The notes under the pieces were generated by a model that ran no database searches, had not been told where the DNA came from, and worked only from the letters and a program-made list of their open reading frames with translations. The position numbers and the translations under genes were made by a program. Positions 43,101 through 53,641 of a stretch of DNA of 53,641 nt are shown here, one piece after another; the first letter of the stretch is position 1; the number at the start of each line of letters is the position of its first letter. The DNA comes from Branchiostoma floridae (lineage: Eukaryota > Chordata > Leptocardii > Amphioxiformes > Branchiostomatidae). The stretch spans positions 15,889,060 through 15,942,700 of the forward strand of contig NC_049992.1 in NCBI RefSeq assembly GCF_000003815.2. The letters run 5' to 3'.

Positions 43101-43641
43101 TCATTGCACTTGTGACTTGGGTGATAACACCCTTATTTACAAGAAGGGCTAATATTTAATAAAAAGGATACCAACATGCCAAACTCTGATATTCTGGTAG
43201 GGTCTGTGCTGCTTGTTTGAATAAAGTTATGGGGGGAAAACAGGCCTCGAGAAAATTAAAGACGGTCACTGTAACAATAATCAAACTTACCTAACACATT
43301 CATCTCAATGAACCCTTCCTCTGTAGGAAATCCTTCTCCCATGATTCCCAGGACATACGTCCCGCCATCTTTTCTTGTCGTTCGTTGAATCTTCAAGGAC
43401 GCCCTCCCTTCAAGGACTACTCTTCCTTTGAAGCTACCGTAAGACTCTGTGGACTGCAGCATTGGTAGATACTTCAGCACAGGTATTCTCTTCGCTGGTT
43501 GTCGCGGGTCGAGCTTGCTCCAAGACACCGACACCACCTGGCGATTTGTTTGGAAAGTGGCAGGCAAGGTGACGGGGTCTCCGACAATGGTGTTAACGAT
43601 CTCTGGTAAGGTGAGGCCAATAGGAGATTGGGCCGAGCATT
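40115..43641 (-). CDS. Gene C: Ig-Ig-Ig-TM-SH3 receptor (signal exon not found)
   Basis: Seven minus-strand exons: 43641-43291, 42957-42664, 42376-42098, 41360-41118, 40853-40782, 40596-40414 and 40188-40115 (TGA at 40117-40115). They total 1,496 bp, or 497 residues plus stop, entering in phase 1. Domain order and exon lengths nearly match gene B: V-like 351 against 348, Ig 294 and 279, membrane 243, linker 72 against 66, SH3 183, tail 74. The gene is compact (3.5 kb) and faces gene B tail to tail across 2 kb. No convincing signal exon was found between 43642 and the window end; donors there are in the wrong phase or lack a hydrophobic ORF. A possible minus-strand polyadenylation signal (TTTATT on the plus strand) lies near 38950. 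Inferred role as for gene B. Confidence 0.86.
40414..40596 (-). CDS. Gene C exon: SH3 domain
   Basis: This 183 bp phase 1-1 exon encodes ALYCYRPAEENELALE, GGWCLGYL and GLFPSNYV. The groove residues are intact. The donor GTTTGG is non-consensus but supported by the exact length match with A and B. Confidence 0.9.
40782..40853 (-). CDS. Gene C exon: cytoplasmic linker
   Basis: The 72 bp phase 1-1 exon reads VKPRSPSAPYGGIETIRR. PxxP spacing and a PSAP tetrapeptide occur here; the GIETxRR core is shared. RRTS fits a PKA-type site. The AG that gives the right phase is the one in CTCCAG. Confidence 0.72.
41118..41360 (-). CDS. Gene C exon: stalk, transmembrane helix, juxtamembrane tail
   Basis: The acceptor TCTCCCCAG leads to VARTGGEGVDV, a helix with LVGAIAGGMWLVI, RRRRQR and FSFYYNMG. 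The donor is GTATTT. The exon is GC-rich compared with the same exon in gene A. Confidence 0.86.
42098..42376 (-). CDS. Gene C exon: third Ig domain
   Basis: This 279 bp phase 1-1 exon has AVLQCVAEGHPPPNVTW and ATGTYVCTA. An extra Cys occurs in RGVCTSS, near the position of the extra Cys of gene A. The sequons NVT and NAT are conserved in position. The donor is GTGATC, a weaker form. Confidence 0.87.
42664..42957 (-). CDS. Gene C exon: second Ig domain
   Basis: This 294 bp phase 1-1 exon has ASLTCAV, LRWEKDG and SDAGRYRC, giving an intact Cys-Trp-Cys core. The sequon is NVT. The acceptor ends in CATCTAG, a weak pyrimidine tract, and the donor is GTGAGT. Confidence 0.87.
43291..43641 (-). CDS. 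Gene C exon: cysteine-less V-like Ig domain
   Basis: The acceptor CGTTTCCAG is followed by ECSAQSPIGLTLPE, and the donor is GTAAGT. GDPVTLPATF (Ala for Cys), VSWSKLD (Trp kept) and KDGGTYVLGIMG (Leu for Cys) repeat the gene A and B pattern. An ATG lies just inside the upstream intron, but the strong pyrimidine tract and AG argue for splicing. Confidence 0.87.
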
Positions 43642-46600
43642 CTGGAAACGAAGAAGACAACAAATGGTTTGAAAGCATTATAGACAAGCAGGCGTAATAT
43701 GGGCGAAGAAAAAATATCTCATCACGAACTTGAAAATTGCACGAAGCTTCAGGAGTAGAATACAAATCCACAAGAAAATCTTTAAAAAATGGTCTGGTGG
43801 TTGTTTCCTTAAATTGTTCTACAACCTTCTGTGTAAGTATTAATTGAGATTATAAGTAGATCATGCAAAGCGTCTTCATCTGAGCCTATAAATCGACAGA
43901 GCCGAGAGAGTTTTTTTTCAAATCTATAGCTTTTGAAAAAAAAATGTTAACAAAACATTGAACCATTCAGCATTAAATTATAAAGTAATGCTGTGAGCTA
44001 ATAAAGATATGATAAGACAATGAATATGCTTATAACAGATGTGGTGGTAATAATAACACAAATTCAAATATAACGAAAATTATAGTACCCATGGAGACTT
44101 TAGGTTTGAACATTTTGTAGTGTTCTGTCCGTCTCAGAATCAACACACGTGGCTGAACACGACTCCGTAGCTGCGAGCTGTCTGTCGCGACATGAGACAC
44201 CTTCATCTATTATGGCGTCTTGCTCTGCTTCGAACGCTCGGGGCGGTGTAATGTTGCAAAAGTCGGGAGCTTAGCCAAGCAGAACAAAATTGTCAGCAGG
44301 GATTACAACCATCTCCGATTCACCATTGTCAGTAGGCAACACACGGTCTGGTGGTTCTAATATCGTGTGCTGAATCTACTCACCAGACCTGCTCCGTCAG
44401 TGGATAGCCGATAGGCAAGGAAGTGACCGAGATAGGAATTGAATTGACTTCTTATCGCACAAAATGGGATGTTGAAGATTTCCTTTTGTGGGCAGGTCTT
44501 ATCTTGCCGTCCGGTGCGCAGTAAATCTATCTGTAAAGCGGCTATCTTATTGGACTGGACCAAATTGGGTCAGGCGTTTTGCAAAGTGACGCATACCGAC
44601 GCAATTTGTCGCCTGAAATTGCGATTATGTAGCATTTTCAAAAATTCTCAAAATGGCGTACTTTATATATTTCATAATGTTGTGACAAGTAACATAAGTG
44701 AACACGCAATCACTCGTTCTCATTGAAATGTCAAAAATGGCATTTTTTTGGTCGAAAAATGAATCGGCTTTATTTTCAGTGAAAACTACGTGGTTGTTTA
44801 GGAAAATTCCTCTTTTAACCATAGCCAAAAAATGTCAACTTATTAATTTCGGTCCCATTGGTAATGCATTACAGGGCAGGTAAGAAACGTTACCGGTAAC
44901 GTTTGTTACAACAGTAGACTTTACCCTCTTTTCTTCGAAAGGACTCACCTTATTGACTTCATCATTTAGGTATAAGCCGACGTTCCTAGGAACATTTAAA
45001 AAGTGGGCAGCTTTTTTTAAACCAGGTCAAATAGAAAGCTTAGACAGAATCGAACAATGGTAACGTTTATTAGAGTCATTTCTGTACAACATTTTGTTAA
45101 GCAAGGTTGGATACAAATGACAGTGAACAACACTTTAGAAAGCCAGAAAAACCTTAAGCGTCACAAAAACGGCCATTTCTAGTCTTATACGTGGATAATA
45201 TAACCGCGGCAACGTACTCATGGTGGTAACATTTGTTACCGAATCTGGCGACAGGCATAAACCACCTCACATAGCCTCCAAGATCAGTGACAGGAGCGAT
45301 CTGACGTGATCTGTCAGAGGGCCTGGTCAGCTTATTTCACCTACCGAATAATCATTCTGGGAACTGAATTGTTACATTTTTGGCTACTATTTGAATTCTT
45401 CGTTTCTTCTCAGGCGACAGCCATTTTTAGGAGGTGAAATCCCACCCGTGGCTATAATAATCTTCTATGCCATCAACCAATACGAATGTTGTTGTGCATC
45501 TTTTAAATGCCTGTCTGCCTGCTCATCTGTCGAATCGACAGGAGAACCATTCTTTCTTGTGTATCTTTTGTAAAACATTACAGGGGTTGTGGAGAAATGA
45601 AGGAACCAGTGATGTTGTCTATAATTTGCTCCATGTCAAGGCGTTAAGTCAGGCGACAGCATTTCGACATTTAAATGAGAACGAGCCTTTTATCACTGCA
45701 AATCCTTTTCTGGTGCATCTTGAATCATTATTTATTCATCTGTTTACTTATTTATTTCTGTTTTCTTTATATAGGGTTGAACACACTCTGCCCTGTACAT
45801 CAACATCAACAAAATAATAAGAGAAAGAAGAGAAACTAAACAATCAACAAACCAAAATAGCAATATATAACGTTACACAACCGAGCGCCAATTAGAATCG
45901 GAAGTCGGAAATCAAAGTCGATGTGGCAGGCCTGGTCAGGAGGTCAGAGATAAGCTGTCATATCTTAGCTTGCACCTTCTTGAAAGATAGGCCAGAAGTG
46001 GCCACTTCAACTGTTTAGGGAACTGTGGATTTTTGTTTCAGTGACAACACTGTGATTTACAAAAGCCTGCTCATCTGGGCTTCACACGCAAATTATGCGC
46101 TGTACGTCAGTGTGATCGCAAGGGAAAATTGACACGAATTCGCCAAGTTAGCAACATTTCCTTAGCACAGTCTGTCGCGAGCAATCCAGTGAGACTCGTG
46201 CTGTAATGCCCTAGGGGTATGTTCTGTGGTTTCGACTCGTACATCGTTGTATTTGTCAGAAGAGCAACAGGGATTTAAGGATATGAATGTTTGCATAAAA
46301 ACCTGTTCATGCCTGCTTCTAAACGATCTATTTTTCGACGTTAAATTCCACCATTCCTTAAGGCTTGACTATACCTGGTATACAGGATTTCGATTTTGTC
46401 CATTTGCACTGATTTATGAAAATATACCCCCTTTCTCCTATATCAGAAAACGTAGAAACCAGAATTTGCAAGCTCAACAAGTATAGCGGAGAGTGGCCAT
46501 TAAGTCCAGTTGTAACATATTGATTTACAACCTAACCGTTCCGGAGTAGTGGCTCTTCTCTTAGAGGAGTGTAATTCATCCACGAAGCCTATAGAGGATG

Positions 46601-47516
46601 CTTTTACCGAGTCAGACCAAGGAGCTTTTATCACTTGGTCAGACTGTACCGTAGCCGAGAGCTGCACAGTTTTCGGGTTGACAGATTGTACCCTGAAGAG
46701 TTTTTGCTGGATTAACGGCGTAGTTTCTCCAAAGAGTTGTGGAAATTCTTGCCACTGCAGGCGTAAATGGTAACCGCTGTGTAGAAGTGAGGAAACTATC
46801 AGTCATTGTACCCCAAGGGCCTGTTATCACAACTTGCAGTCTTGGGTAAGATCTATGGTGAACAGTTTGTACATTAGACAACATATCAAGCCAACAATCT
46901 ATCAACGCAATCCCACTTTTTATAATGGTACCATGTTTAAGGATGCGTGGAGCTGTTACAAGTAATGGATATTAGGAATACATTTGCATGAGCCCTATAA
47001 ACAATCTTCCCAAGAGACGCAATATTGATATGTTTATACTACACGTTGTTCAGTTTGCCATCCATCATGCAAAAACTTCATACAGAAGGATATGAGGTCT
47101 AATCCCTGTTCATCACGCAAGCGAACAATCAAATTGATTTCAAGTAACGGAAAGTTTAGAATTCTCCACATGTGTTCAAATTTAGCTCGCAGCAGTGTTC
47201 TTACTCACCATGTATAATACATCTCCAACGTGCTCGCTTGTGGCGAAACATGATGGAGATAACGTATATATATGACAGAAAGTCTTCATTTTCATTGACC
47301 ATGTAGGAAGATGGATTTATTACTGACCAAAATATCGGCTCCTTCAGACAAGTACAAATTGCCTGAATATACTTTCTAGGATTTGGAATGATCATCCATC
47401 TATTGGAGTGGCATCAAGCTGGTAATGAACGTAGGTGGGTTCATCATCATAAAAGACTTTTTATCAGTGGTTGAAAAATAAGGTGATCTTTGTAGTGCAT
47501 TCATTCTGCTTTTCTT
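43642..47516. other. Region upstream of gene C
   Basis: No phase-1 signal-peptide exon was found on the minus strand. A short minus-strand reading with ATGATGAAGTCAATAAG before GTGAGT at 44946 ends in phase 2 and does not fit. A plus-strand segment at 46550-46850 has protein-like frames (ATAGVNGNRCVEVRKLSVIV) that shift, suggesting an old gene or transposon fragment. Confidence 0.35.
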
Positions 47517-48175
47517 CTCTCTGTCTGTATTCTTTCTCCCAATTTACCTATGCATATCCATTCTGGACATTCCTGCACGGCGGAGCATTCATTTTTCAGT
47601 TGCAGCACTTCATGGATGGTACCTATTGTTGAATCCAACATTGAATTCAATAAACAGATAACTAACCATAACGCGTTGTCATAGAAGTTTGAATCCTTTC
47701 TCCCAATTTTCCTATGCATATCCATTCTGGACATTCCTACGCGGAGCATTCATTTTTTCGTTGCAGCACTTGGTACCTATTGTTGAATCCAACATTAAAT
47801 TCAATAAAAAGATAACTAACCATAAAGTGTTGTCATAGAAGTTTGAATCATTTCTCCTAATTTACCTATGCATATCCATTCTGGACATTCCTGCACGGAG
47901 CATTCATTTTTCCGTTACAGAACTTCATGGATGGTACCTATTGTTGAATCCAACACTAAATTCAATAAATAGATAACTAATCATAACGTGTTGTCATAGA
48001 AGTTTGAATCCTTTCTCCCAATTTTCCTATGCATATCCATTCTGGACATTCCTGCACGGAGCATTCATTTTTCCCGTTGCAGCATTTCATGGATGGTACC
48101 TACTGTTGAATCCAACACTACATGCAATAAATAGATAACTAACCATAATGTGTTGTCATAGAAGTTTGAATATAT
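47517..48175. repeat. Tandem array, four units of about 155-165 bp
   Basis: Each unit has CTATGCATATCCATTCTGGA, GGAGCATTCATTTTT, TTGTTGAATCCAACA and GTTGTCATAGAAGTTTGAAT. Units begin near 47530, 47695, 47850 and 48010. Small indels separate the units. Confidence 0.9.
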
Positions 48176-51100
48176 AACAACACGGAAACTTAGAATAACG
48201 TCAACTTGTAGCGAAAAGTCTGAGATATGTTTTATTATTTACGACCTGACGAACTAGATGAATCTAGGATTTCACACGGGAGTGATAAATCATAGTTGAT
48301 CAGTGAAGAATTACCATACAGAGAAGAAATGGCGCATGAAAACCGTTAATCTATCGCCAGGGGTGGTTGCGATCATATCATTCTTCCTGCGGGGAAATAT
48401 CGATTTTATAAGCCTTCTGAACTAATCTAACAAAGTAGCGCTGTGTTTTATAAAGCCAGTACGACAGACTGGGAATTAGACACGTCCGGGTAGCTTTCGA
48501 AATGCATATGGGAGCAATGGGATACGGTTTGACGACAAGACCAGATATTAAAGAGTCTTTTATTCGTAGCTTTATACCAAAAATCATAGTCAAATTTGAG
48601 ACCTTTTCTCGGCCTAACGTTATATAGTACCATCTTTACCTTCGTCAAGAAGGTTTTGTTTTCAGGCGCGCGTACTTGTGTGTTTATGAACAGCATAACT
48701 CGACAAGTCGTCGATGAATCTTTTTACGATATTATGTATGTTGATATGAGTTTGCCAAAGACAGAAATCCATAGATTTGGGGCCTATAGGCTAGCGCGTT
48801 TTTCTATGGTACTGCATTGGAACTTTTGGTTTTGATATATCTTGTTCTGGACATGGTACGGTAATGATTTTTCGAGAGGTAGATATGTCTGCGTTGACTC
48901 TAAACGATCAGGTCAGGCCAAAAACATAGGAAGGTGGATATGCACTTGTCTAAGTTAAGTCAGAGTTCTCCCCTCCGAAGAGATGGTTCATCCTCCATAT
49001 AGTCCCAGATTTCTTTATACACTATATTGTAAAATGATGCACGAAAGAAATCAATTTTGGTACCTGTCTTTTCCATTACCTTATCTACCTGTGGTGCATT
49101 GATTCTTTGTCCTAGAAAGTACATGCCTAGAAATACGGGATGAAAAGCTCCTAAATGTAGGTCCACGCCTATGAGGTTATACCATCTATGAGAGTGCATT
49201 TTGACTCAACGGAATGAGATAAAGTTTGACACATGACACATGAGAGTGCTTTAATTCAACACGGTGATACCTTGGTTGGTATTAAAGGCATCACCAAGCT
49301 TGTGTATCTGTTTATTACGACCGTATCTCATCCTGATATGTGCCGCTGGTGTATACTGTTAGCTCGCTCATATCGAATTTTCCAATGAATATGTCAGCAA
49401 TGAAACACGGTGTGCACACGGTGGAACGGCAGACGATATGGGCAATCAGATAAGACCACAAACAAAAGACGGTTTGCCGTGCAATTGTAGCGGTAGCATA
49501 TGTTTAAACTGTCGCCTGGGATCCTTAAACACCATCGTAAAACAGTTTTACTATCTTATTTGTGCACCTGTGCTTATGGCGTAGAAGAAAAGAGTCCTCC
49601 TCGCAAACCTGGATCTTATATAACTCTTTTACAACCTTCACAACAAGTGATATTCCAATAAAGTCGGAATGATCACAAATCGTCCTTATCAATAACACCA
49701 CATATAATACAACTAGGGATTAAAACAAAGTTGTCGCATTGTTGTCGCTCTTCTTATTGGTTGAGAACTATACATCCGATCATAACTCTAACAAGCAATG
49801 TAATATTTTGATACCTTAAGGATTCAAACGTAGATTACCGTAACAAAAAGTATTTAATTACCTAAGTTTGCTCTGTGAGCTGTCTATGTAGTTTCCTATC
49901 CATGGTCTGATACAATCTGAGCTGATTCAATGGACGGATGTTCCCGTCATGCACCAGAGGAAATAGCAGCCTTGACAGAACTCACTCTTCCCAACCTGCC
50001 TGCCCTGGGGACGAGCTGGTCGCGCGATGATGAAGTGGGCCCAGCCTCTGTGTATCTACTCTCTGCCCCAGGACTCCGTGACAAACGATGATTTCTGAAG
50101 TCTGTCCTACGGTAGTTTCCACTAATGATCTCTACCCATACCTGATAGATGGACCTCGTCCGGTGCTATTTGCCGCTTGACAAGAACAAATGATTGCACC
50201 ATCGCTCTTCAGTGAGGGAAGATCGTTAAGATCAGGCGATAGCGCGCGTACTGAGCGCCAAGGAATGTGCGACTGGCAATGTCGGTTCAAAGACGGCGCT
50301 ATTAGCCCGAACAAGTACATTAATCATCACAGTTTACGACGGCTAATTTCCCTTATGTTAGGATCATCATTGATCCATGTTATGCTAATTCACAATAATG
50401 TGTTGCCGGTGGTTATGCTTTATGACATAATCTATTTCACAAACATCGAACTAATTAAAACCTGTCAGTAGTGTTTTTCTTATCATACTTGTATATCTTA
50501 TTGAGGTAAACTTCAACTGAAGTTGTTCTCTATGTCTCATCTTGTGGGATGATTTGATTTCGGCCTGACACAGGCTTCACAAATTGATCGATGTGATTAT
50601 GACCAACACAGAGTGTATCAAAGCATGGTATTCTTTGTTGTACTTGTTAAGAAAAGTTGGTTTGAAACATGATACGTCTATGAACAGGTAACGTTGTTGA
50701 CCCTTAAGCCATGCATCCGTAACAAATAGGACAATAATAGCAGCTTCCGTACCGTCTGTTTCAGACTGGTCGCGGAAATGGAAAGGAAATTGGAGATAGC
50801 TCGTCCCAGACAAAATACAGCACTGCAGCTTCGCACTTTATACCTAGATTACTCAAAGGCAGGCGACGCTCATCTTTGATGAATGCGTTTCCATCAAAAA
50901 AGTTTCCATCCGTATAGAAAAAGTCACTAATGCTCCTTGTACTGATGACTGCTGATGGTGGCTACCCCGAGACGTGTGGCAATTTAGGGCTACATCTAAG
51001 ACGCTTTTGTACATTTGCCATCTCGGCAAAAAGCTGTATGAGAAATGTTACGAGGGGCTGCAGGGGTTGACTATGCACAACGTGGATGAGAGATGGGTCG

Positions 51101-53641
51101 TAGTTTGTTAGCCAGGATTTGCACAGCGAATGCATGTGTCAGACATAGCTTACACCGGTGCGTGAGCACATAGTGCTTTGCTAAGAGACGAATTGTACAG
51201 ATACCGCAGCATACGTGCCATAAACTCCACCTTTATGGCCATCGTGGGCAAGAGAAGATGTCAAATATGATAAAGTACTTGGCTTACTACAAGACAAATT
51301 TGCTTTAAGCCTGGCTACAGCATGCTGTTCTGTCATGGGCTCGTGAGTAGGTAGGTGAAAAGAGCAATCTAAAGTGGTGTGTGTGGTGCCTGGAGCAGCC
51401 GTTTTGTGTTGGAGAGTCATTCTGACAAAATGACCCTATCTAACACGCCTTGATAGCTGCCTACCTGATAGAGGTGCTGCAAAATGGACCTACAAAATGC
51501 CTTCACCTTCGTATCAAGACGAAACGTTTTTGGCTGCAACATAAATTTCCCGCAGAAAATTGTCCCGGAACAGCCCTAATCGGGAACCAAGGAGGAAGTA
51601 CACTTATCTACTCACAATTGGTTATCGTTCGCCAACCATTACACATTACAACCCGACAGAGTCAAAGTGCTCGGACAGGAAGTAAGGAAGAGCTAATCTT
51701 TAGTTTCAACTTCTAAAACTGGCAACACTTGAGGCCAAATTTCACACATTTTTCACAGGAAGCGGCGCTGGTGAGTAGAAAATTGCAGACGGAATCGCTG
51801 ATGCACCATATAGGTCTGTAGCAATGTTGAAAGAACTGGGGGTAAGTAATGGGCCACCTCGCTTTCATTAAAGTCATTTTCCCGACCCTTTTAAGTATGG
51901 AATTGCCTTGGTAATTGTGCAATCACTTCAATTTCAGCACCAAGGGCGATCGCCAATAACAGACTGGAGGACGAGCTTTTGCAGTTGGGTTCACCGATCT
52001 CCAACCAGCCCCAATTTACAACACTTCGTCGCACATTACACGTACTGACAAGCGGCTTCTTGGGAAATAACCCACCTACAACCTCGATTATTGAAAGTCT
52101 TACTTCACAGCGATGTCTTTCCTTTCAACTTCGCCCCACAAATTCGTTTAGCTCCGCTGTCAGACTTCGTGATCCCCCCTTTGTTAAATCTAGGGCAGGG
52201 ATTGGTACGCTACATTGTCCTTCTGAATAAAACAGTTTCCAACTCCCCCCGGAAATGAAAAGGCGCCGAAAACTTCGCGAGAAAAGCTAGAGAGTATGAG
52301 AGTCACATGACGTTATGCTTTTGAGCGATATCAGAACGAGAAATCCTTGTTCTTTCAAGGGTAAATTGCCGAGCAAGGGAGAGCTTTCATAGCGCGCATG
52401 TTGTAATTTCATTTTTACATGTTCTTTGGACCAAACTCTGCTGTGATCAACGCTTTGATTCAAATGTAATAAAGGGATTTCAGGCCTCTCCCTCCGACAA
52501 ATTACATGGATAACTCTATTTCATGTGACAGAGTCTTAACTTCAAAGTGATCGCCCACGCAAAGGCGGAGGTGTAACATCAAGCTGCATCTCTCCGGACT
52601 GAAACACTGCACATAATGAATACAAATCGCTCCCTTTGCATACAACCCCCCCCCCCATAAATACAAATCGACCCCCTGATAAATCGTCAATCGTCTATTG
52701 ATGAAGGCCACTGTAGTTGACAAAGAGAGCGTACAAAAATTCAAATTGATAGCGATGTACTACGGTGTTGTCCTTCTTGTCAAGGTTAGAAATTAAGGTA
52801 TAGACCCCCCCAAAAAAGACAAATGTCCAGTACAATTGCTGAGACAGGACGAGTACTGGTTAGGTATGATAGGAGCTTATGGTATCGATTCGTTTGAAAA
52901 TGACATCAACTATCTTGTGATAGTTATGAGATAATTAGGAGTGAATAATTCTTCGTTGGTACAGTTCACAGATCATGTGAAAACTACATAACACCATTGG
53001 TGCACTCTTGTTTTTGTAAAAAAAAGCGTCGAAGAAGATTTGGTATCCAGGTGATAAAAGAATAGTAATTGTTGCTCAAGCAACTGGATTCCAATTTCCA
53101 AGAGTCTTGATAATTTGTCACATGTAATTTGGAGTGAAATTGTCTCTTGCACAAGGCCAATTAACGCAGTCAAAGAAAATATAAGTATCCGCGGGGACTG
53201 CAGACTAAAGCTAATTCTAGTTTCTTTTAACATTCTAATCCACAGGATATCGGAAAAGGCTGGAAGGAGGGATCGATATACTTTGAACACGAGGGGAAAG
53301 GGAGCGATAAACATGTGGAATGAGTTCCGTAATAAAAGGAATAAAAGAGCCGAACATTATCGTAACAAAGATATCTGTTTTTACATGTCTGGTGAAGAAT
53401 CATCATCTCCAAACAGATGGTTGGTGAGATAACAGAGAAGTTTAACTGTAAAATATGGCACAAATCACAAGAACTGTAGATTCATTATTCTCGGTGACGT
53501 TTGACCCAATCTTTAGCAGTTTTCGTACGACGTGCAATTCATGCAACAGTTTGTATTGAGTGCCTGTGATTCACCGGGCTACATTACTGTATTTGGGTTG
53601 CAGTAAACGCTTACACAGCGCATCCAGCCATCCCCTATGAC
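48176..53641. other. Distal flank, no firm gene
   Basis: A minus-strand ORF at 49199-48960 (RINAPQVDKVMEKTG, then FFRASFYNIVYKEIWDY) is protein-like but has no recognised family or splice sites. Nothing else was recognised, apart from a C-run at 52647-52657. Confidence 0.35.

Noticed and set aside
43642-43771. In-frame ATG upstream of the V exon of gene C as the start codon
   Set aside because: It lies in the pyrimidine tract of a good acceptor, and the peptide lacks a signal-like hydrophobic core; genes A and B splice at the same point.
44357-44563. Minus-strand ORF with a GTGAGT donor as the signal exon of gene C
   Set aside because: There is no suitable ATG close to a hydrophobic core in the frame that would leave in phase 1.

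Overview
The window is animal (eukaryotic) genomic DNA: split genes with GT-AG introns, tRNA-derived SINE-like repeats, LINE tails, foldback elements and long non-coding stretches. The gene family and the repeat landscape suggest a lancelet (Branchiostoma), but this rests on recall and was not checked by a search.

The core is three paralogous genes for a single-pass receptor of unusual layout: a V-like Ig domain without the canonical cysteines, two I-set/C2-like Ig domains, one transmembrane helix, a basic juxtamembrane stretch with a YxxM motif, a short linker, an SH3 domain and a short tail. Gene A (+, 7582-14598) lacks a recognised signal-peptide exon. Gene B (+, 19357-38137) is complete if the signal exon at 19357 belongs to it, predicting 510 residues. 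Gene C (-, 43641-40115) also lacks a recognised signal exon. A and B are in tandem; B and C converge tail to tail. Every receptor exon junction is phase 1 except one extra phase-0 intron in the V domain of gene A, so Ig, membrane, linker and SH3 exons are all symmetric modules.

Region by region: 1-7581 holds two-and-a-half kinds of repeat (three copies of a long-TIR MITE, a 119-120 bp tandem array, a foldback element) and one candidate 81-residue membrane microprotein. 7582-14598 is gene A, with transposon relics in its introns and a candidate unrelated antisense terminal exon. 14599-19356 is intergenic with two MITE copies. 19357-38137 is gene B; its 14 kb first intron carries a 3.65 kb near-perfect palindrome (28304-31955), a tRNA-type SINE, a LINE tail and a candidate type II membrane-protein exon on the minus strand. 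38138-40114 is the convergent spacer. 40115-43641 is gene C. From 43642 to the end I see one four-copy tandem array and a few uncertain ORFs, but no firm gene; the first exon of gene C may lie here or beyond.

Inferred working model: surface adhesion or recognition receptors, possibly related to the HEPACAM/CD2-SLAM type, in which an SH3 module is built into the receptor tail instead of being recruited through an adaptor. The 3' half of the SH3 exon is almost identical at the DNA level in all three genes while neighbouring coding sequence has diverged, which points to gene conversion or to a constraint on the DNA itself.
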